Positions 1 to 5,364 of a DNA stretch of 5,364 bases are shown in pieces. Positions within the stretch are counted from its first letter, which is position 1, and every line of letters starts with the position of its first letter. A model generated the notes under the pieces. That model was not told where the DNA came from and did no database searches. It was given only the letters and a program-made list of their open reading frames with translations. The position numbers and the translations under genes are program-made. Origin of the DNA: Akkermansia muciniphila (lineage in GTDB: Bacteria; Pseudomonadota; Gammaproteobacteria; Burkholderiales; Burkholderiaceae_C); contig CALPVM020000174.1 in NCBI GenBank assembly GCA_943327015.2, positions 1 to 5,364 on the forward strand. Reading direction: 5' to 3'.

Positions 1-2
1 AG

Positions 3-503
3 CAAACTGTAACCGAGGCACGGCTCAAAGAAATAAACACCATCTTGATGCAAGGCATTACCCACGTTAACATTAAAACCTTTGAAGGGCAGAACGTGCG
101 TAAAGAGGTGCGCCCCGGTGTTTACAAGTTAGAAGAAGACCATTTGCGGGGCGAAATGGAGAAGCTGGTGTCGTGGATTAATAAATCCATTAACCTCTTG
201 CATCCGGTGCACATTGCAGCGGTAGCGTGTTACAACCTGGTACGCATTCATCCGTTTGATGATTGCAATGGCCGTACAGCACGCTTTCTTATGAATCTGA
301 TTTTGATGAATCAGAGCTATTTCCCGGCAGTGTTGCACGTAGATCGCAAGGCCCAGTACCGCGAGGCCATTCGTTTGGCCGAAGAAGGCAACCTGGAGCC
401 GTTTGTGAGCTACATTGTTGACACCATTATTTCAACCTACCAAAGCATTTTGGATGTTCTGGAAGGCCGTGGCGCAGTGCCACCTGGACGCACCAAAGCT
501 TAA
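3..503 (+). CDS. Fic-domain protein (FICD-like), 5' end outside window
   Basis: Fic proteins usually transfer AMP (sometimes UMP, phosphate or phosphocholine) from a nucleotide substrate to hydroxyl side chains of target proteins. The frame is open from position 3 to the TAA at 501-503 (166 codons visible), with no stop upstream. TTG-45 and ATG-48 are therefore internal, because Fic-like sequence (TEARLKEINTIL) precedes them. The Fic motif is encoded at 249-284 as HPFDDCNGRTAR. It keeps the catalytic His, the metal-binding Asp, the Asn-Gly anion-binding part and both Arg, but has Cys where Gly (or Ala) is usual. The flanks (HIAAVACYNLVRI before, FLMNLILM after, then LAEEGNLEPFVSYI) recall the core of human FICD. 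No inhibitory [S/T]xxxE[G/N] motif is visible in the C-terminal part; an N-terminal one would lie outside. There is no signal peptide or membrane segment in the visible part. The family call is firm, but the target is unknown. Confidence 0.9.
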   Translation, partial: QTVTEARLKEINTILMQGITHVNIKTFEGQNVRKEVRPGVYKLEEDHLRGEMEKLVSWINKSINLLHPVHIAAVACYNLVRIHPFDDCNGRTARFLMNLILMNQSYFPAVLHVDRKAQYREAIRLAEEGNLEPFVSYIVDTIISTYQSILDVLEGRGAVPPGRTKA

Positions 504-958
504 GCAGATACTTCGGCAATCAGTTCAATCTCCACACAAGCGCCCAGAGGAATCTGGGCGACTCCAAAGGCGCTGCGCGCGTGTGCGCCTTTTGCACCAA
601 ATACCTGTCCTAACAGTTCGCTGGCGCCATTGGTAACCAAGTGGTGCTCGGTGAATGTGCTGGTGGAGTTCACCAGTGACATCACCTTGACAATGCGGGT
701 AACGCGGTTTAAATCGCCCACGGCGGCGTGAAGGGTGCCGAGCAAATCAATGGCAATAGAACGCGCCGCTGTCTTGCCCTCTTCGGTGCTCATCGTGCTG
801 CCTAACTGCCCGACCCAGGGCGCACCATCTTTTTTGGCAATGTGGCCGCTTATAAAAACCAGATTACCAGTTTGCACAAATGGCACATAGGCGGCAGCGG
901 GTACGGCTACGGGGGGCAGTGTGATGTTCAGGGCGCTGAGTTGATCGTAAATATTCAT
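500..958 (-). CDS. RidA/YjgF/UK114-family protein
   Basis: This 152-residue protein has the RidA fold signatures: FISGHIAKKDG (residues 35-45), a middle helix region (AARSIAIDLLGTLHAAVGDLN), and the C-terminal core ARSAFGVAQIPLGACVEIE. R128 and E143 have the same 15-residue spacing as E. coli RidA Arg105 and Glu120; Arg105 is the key carboxylate-binding residue for imine/enamine hydrolysis. Canonical RidA is about 128 residues. This one has extra N-terminal residues and belongs to the longer subgroup, whose substrate is less clear. It is likely a cytosolic trimer. It is the last gene of the minus-strand cluster, 29 bases after the transglutaminase stop, so co-transcription is likely. No clear Shine-Dalgarno precedes the ATG; the leader is AT-rich. 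The stop codon shares TTAA with the convergent Fic gene. Detoxifying a reactive imine made by metabolism is the family role; a specific link to the operon is inference. Confidence 0.93.
   Translation of the reverse strand: MNIYDQLSALNITLPPVAVPAAAYVPFVQTGNLVFISGHIAKKDGAPWVGQLGSTMSTEEGKTAARSIAIDLLGTLHAAVGDLNRVTRIVKVMSLVNSTSTFTEHHLVTNGASELLGQVFGAKGAHARSAFGVAQIPLGACVEIELIAEVSA
541..560. repeat. Perfect 8-bp inverted repeat with 4-base loop
   Basis: CGCCCAGA (541-548) and TCTGGGCG (553-560) are exact reverse complements around GGAA. In a plus-strand transcript this gives a GNRA-type tetraloop hairpin 37 bases after the Fic stop codon. It lies inside the 3' end of the RidA-family gene, encoding its conserved AQIPLGA stretch. 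No T-tract follows on either strand, so it is not a canonical intrinsic terminator. It could still stabilise or delimit the Fic mRNA 3' end. Because the bases also encode conserved residues, the pairing may be incidental. Confidence 0.45.
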
Positions 959-987
959 GGTGTTTTTTAATAAATGTGGAAGGGGTG

Positions 988-1896
988 CTATCGTACCAAC
1001 GATTCAGCATAAGGTTGCACCGTTACCCCCACAGTAAGGGCATGGTTTGCGCCGCCATGAATAACCCCGCGTAAGGGCGATACATCGGCAAAGTCGCGCC
1101 CCACGGCTACGGTGACGTAGTCTTCGCCCGGAGCATGCCAGCCCCAGCGGTTGTTGGTGGGGTCAAAGTCGCACCAGCGTGCGCCCTCGGGTAGGTCAGA
1201 TACATACACGCTCACCCATGCATGCGATGCGTCACTGCCGATTAATTTAATGGTGCCGGGTGCAGCCTGGGTGAGCATATAGCCGCTCACATATCTGGCG
1301 GCGAGTCCGTTGCTGCGTAAGCATGCCAACATGATGTGGGCAAAGTCCTGGCAAACGCCACGGCGCTGTTGCAAGGCTTCTAATGCCGGGGTATTGATGT
1401 GGGTGCTGTTGCTGTCGTACACAAAGTCTGTATGAATGCGTTGCATCAAGTCGGTGGCTGCCTGCAATACGCCAACACCGGGCGCAAAACTGGGCTGGGC
1501 ATAGGCTGCAAACTCTGCATGCAGAGGTACAAACTGCGAGGCAAATACAAATTCAGATGCTGCGTCAAACTGTGCGCCCGCGTGGTACCTGAATAAGGCC
1601 GCTTGTTGTTCCCAGCGGATGGTGCTACTGGGCGCAGCTTTAGATTCTGTTTTTACTATACTGCTGGCACGCACCACAAGCTGCTTGTGCAGGGTTTGCA
1701 GCGCAAAAAAGCAGCGTTCGTTGTTATATGTGTCGCGTATGTTAAGGCGTTGGGCAGGCTCCGGTTGAATAGTCAGCGTGTGCTTTAGCAATTGCTGCCC
1801 GCCATGGTTAGCGGGTTGCAGGTAGGCAATGTGCTGCGCTGTTTCAACTGCAGGCACGTAGTCGTAACGTGTTTCATGAATGATCTGGAGTTGCAT
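988..1896 (-). CDS. Transglutaminase-like cysteine protease-fold protein
   Basis: This 302-residue protein has the two parts of bacterial transglutaminase-like proteins. Residues 1-85 form the bacterial transglutaminase N-terminal region (starting MQLQIIHETRYDYVPAVETA). A transglutaminase core spans about 145-250. The triad appears intact: C182 in RRGVCQDFAH, H225 in ASHAWVSV and D245 in WCDFDPTNNRW. Residues 201-210 (RYVSGYMLTQ) match the usual segment between Cys and His. No signal peptide or membrane helix is present, so it is probably cytosolic. Family members of this type are thought to cleave or transfer amide bonds rather than act like animal cross-linking enzymes. The ATG at 1896 overlaps the upstream stop as TGATG, indicating translational coupling; no strong Shine-Dalgarno is seen. 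Position straight after an ATP-grasp/alpha-E gene is the classic neighbourhood for this subfamily and supports action on the ATP-grasp product. The substrate is unknown. Confidence 0.93.
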   Translation of the reverse strand: MQLQIIHETRYDYVPAVETAQHIAYLQPANHGGQQLLKHTLTIQPEPAQRLNIRDTYNNERCFFALQTLHKQLVVRASSIVKTESKAAPSSTIRWEQQAALFRYHAGAQFDAASEFVFASQFVPLHAEFAAYAQPSFAPGVGVLQAATDLMQRIHTDFVYDSNSTHINTPALEALQQRRGVCQDFAHIMLACLRSNGLAARYVSGYMLTQAAPGTIKLIGSDASHAWVSVYVSDLPEGARWCDFDPTNNRWGWHAPGEDYVTVAVGRDFADVSPLRGVIHGGANHALTVGVTVQPYAESLVR

Positions 1897-1898
1897 CA
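1894..1898 (-). other. TGATG stop/start overlap (translational coupling)
   Basis: On the minus strand the TGA of the ATP-grasp/alpha-E gene (1898-1896) shares one base with the ATG of the transglutaminase gene (1896-1894). The bases just upstream carry only a weak Shine-Dalgarno match, so re-initiation by ribosomes finishing the first gene is the likely way the second is translated. This ties the amounts of the two proteins together. Confidence 0.85.
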
Positions 1899-4511
1899 GG
1901 TGCCCACGCTCATTTTGCTCACCCGCGCATGGGTAAAGTAGGTAGCGCTCAGCTCGTCCGAGAGCTGAAACGCGGTCTGCCCTAGGTTATGCAAAAGTTC
2001 TATCAAGCGCGGTGGGGGCGTGGATGCATCCATGCTTTCGCACAAAGTGGGCAAGGTCCAGTTTTTAAAGTCAGGTACCAGTGTGCCTAACCGGCTTGGG
2101 GCGCAGTTCTCTTGCGATGTGAGTTTGTCCAAGCGTCCCTGCAGCTTGTCCAGCACCCAAACAAAAGAGCGCGGGTTATCACTATCGAGCACCAACAGGT
2201 CGATGAGTGCCGCTACATCACGGCTTTGCTGAAAATGCGCCCTAAAGGTAATGGTGCTGTCAAACAGTGCCAGCATGGCATCAAAACTGCCCGGGCTATT
2301 GAGACCACCATGCATGAAACCACTTTTTAGTGCATTGGACAAAAATCCCAGGCGCTCGACATGGCGTCCAATGCTGAGCAGTCGCCAGCCATCGTCACGC
2401 GTCATACGATCGGTTTGCGCACCGGTAATAGCTGCCAAACTGTCGTTGAGTAACTTGAGTGTACGCAGCGCTTCATTGGCTGCAAACTCACCTTGCACCG
2501 ATATTTGATTGCAGCGCGCGCTAAGCTCTTCTTCGGTGCGCACGATCATGTTCCAGTGTTCTTGCGACAGGCGCTCGCGCACATGGGCAGCGGTGTTTTT
2601 GAGTGCGCGCAAATTAAAGCCCACGCTGGTGGCGTTGCGGTTGCAGTTCAGGTTGTCAATCAGTGCTTGCTCAAACGTTCGGCGCGACTCTATTGCATTC
2701 GGCACGCTGGGTAGCACCAGCGTATTGGCCACAGCCATTTGACTGAGCCACTGCATCAGTGGTACCGAAGTTTGCGCTTCGCCACACAAACACTCCAAAG
2801 TCAGACGCGCAAGCCGTGCCGAGTTTTCTGTGCGTTCGGTATAGCGCCCCAGCCAAAACAGATTTTCTGCCGCTCGGCTGGTGACCAGCCTTTTACGCTG
2901 GCGCAAGAGGTCGGGAGTTTGGCTTTGTGGGAGCAGCGTGGTGGCATCTACTTCTTCGTTGGTGAGCGCCCAAACATCGGCACTGCTGCCGCCGCGCTGC
3001 ATGGAAGTAAAGTCAGCTTCCTCGCCTGCCAGTCTGGCTAGCCCCCCGGGTAGTACGCGCCAGCGAGGCTTGCCATGGACGTCAAGCCCGTCAGAAACTG
3101 CAAAAACGCGCAGCACGTTGGAGCGTGCCACTATTTGGCTTTGCTGCCCGGCTGAATTGCCTTGCCAACTTGGCATTTGTGACAAAGGCACATAAGCCTG
3201 AACGGTATAACTGTCGCCTTGTTGGCGCATGCGTTGTGCGAGTTGTTGCAAAGCCGGTTGCGGCAGTGCATGGCCTTGCACGGTATCAAATCCGGGGTGG
3301 ATGCTGGAGTGCGGATAGGTCGGTTTGATGGTGCGCTCATGCAAACTGGGCAGAGTTTCTTGCATGGCGCTTTCTTCGCCACACCACCAGCTGGGCAGGG
3401 CAGGCAGCAAAAGGTCTTGCTGCAACACATGGCGTGCCAGTGCCGGTAAAAAACCCATGAGCGCAGGGGACTCCAAAAAAGCAGAGCCCGGTGCATTGGC
3501 CATCAGTACATTGCCGGCACGCACCGCTTGCAGCAATCCGGGTACGCCTAAAGAAGAATCAGGGCGTAGCTCCAGCGGGTCAAGGTACTGGTCGTCCACG
3601 CGCTTGAGCAGGCAGTGTACTGGCACCAAGCCGCGCATAGTTTTTAAAAAAAGATGGTCGTCGCGCACCACCAGGTCACTGCCCTCTACCAAACTGATAC
3701 CCAAATAGCGCGCCAGATAGGCGTGTTCAAAGTAGGTTTCGTTGTAGGGGCCAGGGGTGAGCAGTGCTACATGGGCGTTGTTTCCTGCAGGACTGAGTAA
3801 CTTGAGGCTGTCCATCAAGGCGCGGTAAGTGCCCGCTAGCCGCTGTACTTTAAGAGCCTGAAACGCTGGGGCAAACTGGCGCGAAACCGCTAGCCGATTT
3901 TCTAAAAGATAGCCCAAACCCGAGGGGGCTTGGCAGCGTTGGTCTACCACCCACCAATGCCCAAACGGGCCGCGTGCCAAATCAAATGCTACCACGTGCA
4001 GGTGTATACCACCCGCAGGCGTAGATCCTTGCATAGGACGCAAATATCCGGGGTGCCCGAACACCAAAGCGGGTGGCAGCAGGCCTTGCTGTAAAAAAGT
4101 GTGCTCCCCGTAACAGTCTGCCATGATGGCTTCCAGCAGTTGCACACGCTGCAGTATGCCGGCTTCAATTTTTTTCCAATTGGCACTGTCAATAATCAGC
4201 GGAAACAAATCCAGCGACCAGGGACGCTGCGGCCCCTCTTCATCGGCATAGACGTTGTAGGTTACGCCATTGTCGCGTATTTGCCGTTGCAGACTCGCGG
4301 CACGCGCATCCAATTCAGAACCAGTACGCGCTTCCAGATGGTCGAAAAACATCTTCCAATGCGTGGCAAGGGGTGTAGTGGTCGGGTCAGTGGTGCTTAA
4401 ATGTGCGTGCAGCTCGTCAAAATGCCCTGGGCTCGCATTGCAGGCCAGAGCAGCGCCCAATAGAGGGTCTGGTGCGGTATCAACAGAAAAAGCATTGGCA
4501 GAGGTTTTCAC
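1896..4511 (-). CDS. Circularly permuted ATP-grasp / alpha-E fusion protein (predicted amidoligase)
   Basis: This 871-residue protein joins two families that are often separate genes. Residues about 50-515 are a circularly permuted ATP-grasp. Conserved blocks are NGVTYNVYADEEGPQRPWSL (81-100), LLTPGPYNETYFEHAYLARY (250-269), the RVDDQYLDPLELRPDSSLGV block (304-323) running on to a Gly-Asn and NAPGS (333-343), SWWCGEE (374-380), TIKPTY with K396, and LPGGLARL (487-494). Residues about 543-860 are an alpha-E domain: SRAAENLFWLGRYTER (545-560), GWRLLSIGRHVERL (708-721) and DNPRSF (778-783). ATP-grasp enzymes couple ATP hydrolysis through an acyl-phosphate to amide bond formation; this subfamily is predicted to be a peptide or protein amidoligase, and the alpha-E role is unknown. 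The start is GTG at 4511: the frame is open upstream to the stop at 4605-4607, but has no ATG, GTG or TTG there, and the next Met is residue 54. It is first in the cluster and coupled to the transglutaminase. Confidence 0.93.
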   Translation of the reverse strand: MKTSANAFSVDTAPDPLLGAALACNASPGHFDELHAHLSTTDPTTTPLATHWKMFFDHLEARTGSELDARAASLQRQIRDNGVTYNVYADEEGPQRPWSLDLFPLIIDSANWKKIEAGILQRVQLLEAIMADCYGEHTFLQQGLLPPALVFGHPGYLRPMQGSTPAGGIHLHVVAFDLARGPFGHWWVVDQRCQAPSGLGYLLENRLAVSRQFAPAFQALKVQRLAGTYRALMDSLKLLSPAGNNAHVALLTPGPYNETYFEHAYLARYLGISLVEGSDLVVRDDHLFLKTMRGLVPVHCLLKRVDDQYLDPLELRPDSSLGVPGLLQAVRAGNVLMANAPGSAFLESPALMGFLPALARHVLQQDLLLPALPSWWCGEESAMQETLPSLHERTIKPTYPHSSIHPGFDTVQGHALPQPALQQLAQRMRQQGDSYTVQAYVPLSQMPSWQGNSAGQQSQIVARSNVLRVFAVSDGLDVHGKPRWRVLPGGLARLAGEEADFTSMQRGGSSADVWALTNEEVDATTLLPQSQTPDLLRQRKRLVTSRAAENLFWLGRYTERTENSARLARLTLECLCGEAQTSVPLMQWLSQMAVANTLVLPSVPNAIESRRTFEQALIDNLNCNRNATSVGFNLRALKNTAAHVRERLSQEHWNMIVRTEEELSARCNQISVQGEFAANEALRTLKLLNDSLAAITGAQTDRMTRDDGWRLLSIGRHVERLGFLSNALKSGFMHGGLNSPGSFDAMLALFDSTITFRAHFQQSRDVAALIDLLVLDSDNPRSFVWVLDKLQGRLDKLTSQENCAPSRLGTLVPDFKNWTLPTLCESMDASTPPPRLIELLHNLGQTAFQLSDELSATYFTHARVSKMSVGT

Positions 4512-4544
4512 AGCTCTAGAGTATGCCAGTTTGCAAGGCGTTCT

Positions 4545-4600
4545 GTGCTTGTGATGGGTTAAACCGGAATGAGCCGTTGGACGTATATTAGGTGCTTGTG
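4545..4600 (+). repeat. Pair of 9-base direct repeats GTGCTTGTG
   Basis: GTGCTTGTG occurs exactly at 4545-4553 and 4592-4600, a 47-base offset, upstream of the ATP-grasp operon start. The spacing is about four and a half helical turns, so the two copies would lie on opposite faces of the DNA. Two copies of a 9-mer could be a regulator site or chance; there is no independent support. Confidence 0.25.
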
Positions 4601-4621
4601 GTGTTTAGATAGTGCGTGTCT

Positions 4622-4649
4622 TTGACATGAAGCACCAAATGTATAAAAT
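4622..4649 (+). promoter_or_regulatory. Candidate sigma-70 promoter for the response regulator
   Basis: TTGACA at 4622-4627 is a perfect -35 consensus. It is followed by a 16-base spacer and TAAAAT at 4644-4649, which matches five of six bases of the -10 consensus. Transcription would start near 4656 and give a leader of roughly 155-160 bases before the response regulator ATG. The -35 box overlaps the start codon of the 49-codon ORF at 4627, so the promoter and a full-length small protein read from its own ATG are hard to reconcile. Confidence 0.5.
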
Positions 4650-4776
4650 TCTCCACATTGGCGATCCAACGTTTGTGCTGGTAAAGCGTATTGATACTGC
4701 TGAGATTGAAGTGCCGCCTAAACCGATACAGTTTCTACGTTTGCAAGACATTGCTGTGCGTATTGCCAGTAAATGA
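4627..4776 (+). CDS. Possible 49-residue small protein, unrecognised
   Basis: An ORF runs from ATG at 4627 to TGA at 4774-4776 and is too short for usual ORF cut-offs. The start reads MKHQMYKILHIGDPTFVLVK and the end QFLRLQDIAVRIASK. The mix of hydrophobic and charged residues is protein-like, with no membrane segment, and I do not recognise a family. A GTG at 4612 in the same frame would lengthen it by five residues; a TAG at 4606-4608 closes the frame upstream. No Shine-Dalgarno precedes either start, and a strong promoter candidate overlaps the ATG. A transcript from that promoter could only use later starts, such as GTG at 4675. It ends 37 bases before the response regulator. It could be a real small protein, a remnant of a larger gene, or untranslated leader. 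Confidence 0.3.
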   Translation: MKHQMYKILHIGDPTFVLVKRIDTAEIEVPPKPIQFLRLQDIAVRIASK

Positions 4777-4813
4777 CCCCTGTTGCCCATTGATAACCCG
4801 AGAAACAAACCCT

Positions 4814-5179
4814 ATGTCACAAGTCCTGATCGTGGATGACAACGCCGACATCAGGCGCTTGTTGAGCGTTACCCTATCTACAGAATTCTCAGTTCAGGAG
4901 GCTTGGGACGGTGAGGCTGCCATTGACCTGGTGCGCCGATTTCATCCCAAGGTGATAATTTTGGATGTGATGCTGCCTGGTAGCATGAGTGGTTTTAAGA
5001 TTTTAAGCGCGCTTAAATCCGATCCATTAACCCGGGACATACGGGTCGCTATGGTGTCGGCCAGAGGACATTTGTCTGACCAGAAAACGGCAGAAGAATT
5101 GGGGGCCGATGCTTACTTTATCAAGCCGTTTAGTCCTATGCAGGTTAAATCATGGATACGAAGCCACATTCCTAGCTGA
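4814..5179 (+). CDS. Single-domain response regulator (CheY/Spo0F-like)
   Basis: The 121-residue product is one receiver domain with no output domain. The sites of phosphorylation and switching are all present: acidic pair D8-D9 in VLIVDDN, phospho-acceptor D51 in IILDVMLPG, switch residue S82 in AMVSARG, aromatic Y101, and K104 followed by P105 in YFIKPFSP. It would accept phosphate from a histidine kinase or phosphotransfer protein and signal by protein contact rather than by DNA binding. The frame is open further upstream, but ATG at 4814 gives the standard receiver N-terminus, and the upstream translation in that frame is not receiver-like. Only a weak purine stretch (GAGAAA, near 4800) serves as ribosome binding site. 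No kinase is visible in the window. It is divergent from the ATP-grasp operon, so a role there is only a possibility. Confidence 0.95.
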   Translation: MSQVLIVDDNADIRRLLSVTLSTEFSVQEAWDGEAAIDLVRRFHPKVIILDVMLPGSMSGFKILSALKSDPLTRDIRVAMVSARGHLSDQKTAEELGADAYFIKPFSPMQVKSWIRSHIPS

Positions 5180-5204
5180 TATTTAACAATTTTATTGATG
5201 CTAC

Positions 5205-5326
5205 ACAACCGTTTGTATTGGCGATAGTACATTGAGCGGTGGCGTGCGTAGTGATGGTGCCGGTGTGAGTTTACGTATTTATTTTTCCAGACAACCTTTG
5301 CATGGGTGTGTTCTACATTGAGTGGT
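5205..5326 (+). repeat. Imperfect direct repeat, two copies of about 36 bases
   Basis: Copy one at 5205-5240 and copy two at 5291-5326 both begin ACAACC, then TTTG (after one extra base in copy one), and both end TACATTGAG, one variable base, GGT. The 13-base ends match at 12 positions; the middles are diverged. The offset is 86 bases. They lie in the 185-base stretch after the response regulator, where I see no convincing gene, terminator or promoter. They could be regulator sites for the next gene or a decayed duplication. Confidence 0.35.
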
Positions 5327-5364
5327 CTGTTCTTTAGTGCCTTACGTCCAAGGACTAACGCGCC

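Larger units (their letters stand above)
4512..4813. other. Divergent intergenic region between operon and response regulator
   Basis: This 302-base spacer separates two divergent start codons, GTG at 4511 on the minus strand and ATG at 4814 on the plus strand, so it must hold control signals for at least one unit. On the plus strand it contains a good sigma-70-like promoter and a doubtful small ORF, listed separately. On the minus strand I found no convincing -35/-10 pair for the ATP-grasp operon. It looks more AT-rich than the flanking genes. No tRNA, terminator or riboswitch was recognised. Confidence 0.7.

Noticed and set aside
441..467. Possible C-terminal Fic inhibitory motif ([S/T]xxxE[G/N]) near the LEG at the end of the Fic protein
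   Set aside because: The residue four before the Glu is Leu, not Ser or Thr, so the motif is not met.
3645..3651. In-frame T TTT TTA slippery heptamer on the minus strand inside the ATP-grasp gene (codons 287-289)
   Set aside because: It fits the -1 frameshift pattern, but the -1 frame ends about 20 codons later, in the middle of the conserved core, and I see no obvious downstream structure. Most likely a chance run of T encoding Leu-Phe-Leu.
4691..4813. N-terminal extension of the response regulator from TTG at 4691
   Set aside because: The translated extension is not receiver-like, and ATG at 4814 gives the normal start directly before the first beta strand.
4657..5225. Shared 9-mer ATTGGCGAT (4657-4665 and 5217-5225), each close to a CGTTTGT
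   Set aside because: The two elements occur in opposite order at the two places and the rest of the flanks do not match; probably chance.
5113..5364. Minus-strand frame open from the window edge to a TAA at 5115-5113 (about 83 codons)
   Set aside because: It overlaps the 3' end of the response regulator by 67 bases, is very rich in His, Lys, Arg and Tyr, and resembles no family I know. A run of this length in AT-rich DNA is not rare by chance. A protein search of the full frame including sequence beyond 5364 would decide.
5180..5364. Start of a following gene or an intrinsic terminator after the response regulator
   Set aside because: All plausible plus-strand starts hit a stop within about 20 codons except GTG at 5322, which has only 14 codons before the edge; no GC-rich hairpin with a T-tract was found.

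Overview
The window looks like a chromosomal segment from a betaproteobacterium of the order Burkholderiales, most likely Comamonadaceae (the Rhodoferax, Limnohabitans and Polaromonas group). This rests on moderate GC content, the style of the proteins, and a long ATP-grasp/alpha-E fusion followed by a transglutaminase, an arrangement I associate with that group. The genus is a guess. There are no rRNA, tRNA, CRISPR or insertion-sequence features.

Layout from left to right. Positions 3-503 (+) hold the 3' part of a Fic-domain gene that resembles animal FICD more than short Fic toxins. It runs tail to tail into a three-gene minus-strand cluster, sharing the palindrome TTAA with the last gene's stop codon. 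Read in its own direction, that cluster is: a GTG-started 871-residue circularly permuted ATP-grasp fused to an alpha-E domain (4511 to 1896); a transglutaminase-like protein with an intact Cys-His-Asp triad (1896 to 988), coupled by a TGATG overlap; and a RidA/YjgF-family protein (958 to 500) after a 29-base gap. Divergent from the cluster, after a 302-base spacer, is a single-domain CheY-like response regulator (4814-5179, +). The spacer holds a good sigma-70-type promoter candidate and an uncertain 49-codon ORF. The last 185 bases show no convincing gene, only an imperfect direct repeat of about 36 bases.

How the genes may work together. ATP-grasp, alpha-E and transglutaminase form a widespread conserved neighbourhood, predicted in published comparative genomics to make and process an amide- or isopeptide-linked product. 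Its substrate is, to my knowledge, unknown. The ATP-grasp would form the bond, and the transglutaminase-fold enzyme would cleave or transfer it. RidA-family proteins remove reactive imine/enamine intermediates or act on related small molecules, so its place at the end of the cluster may be functional or incidental. The response regulator is divergent and could respond to the same signal, but nothing in the sequence proves that. The most interesting item is this fused amidoligase operon. It belongs to known families, but its chemistry is unassigned.
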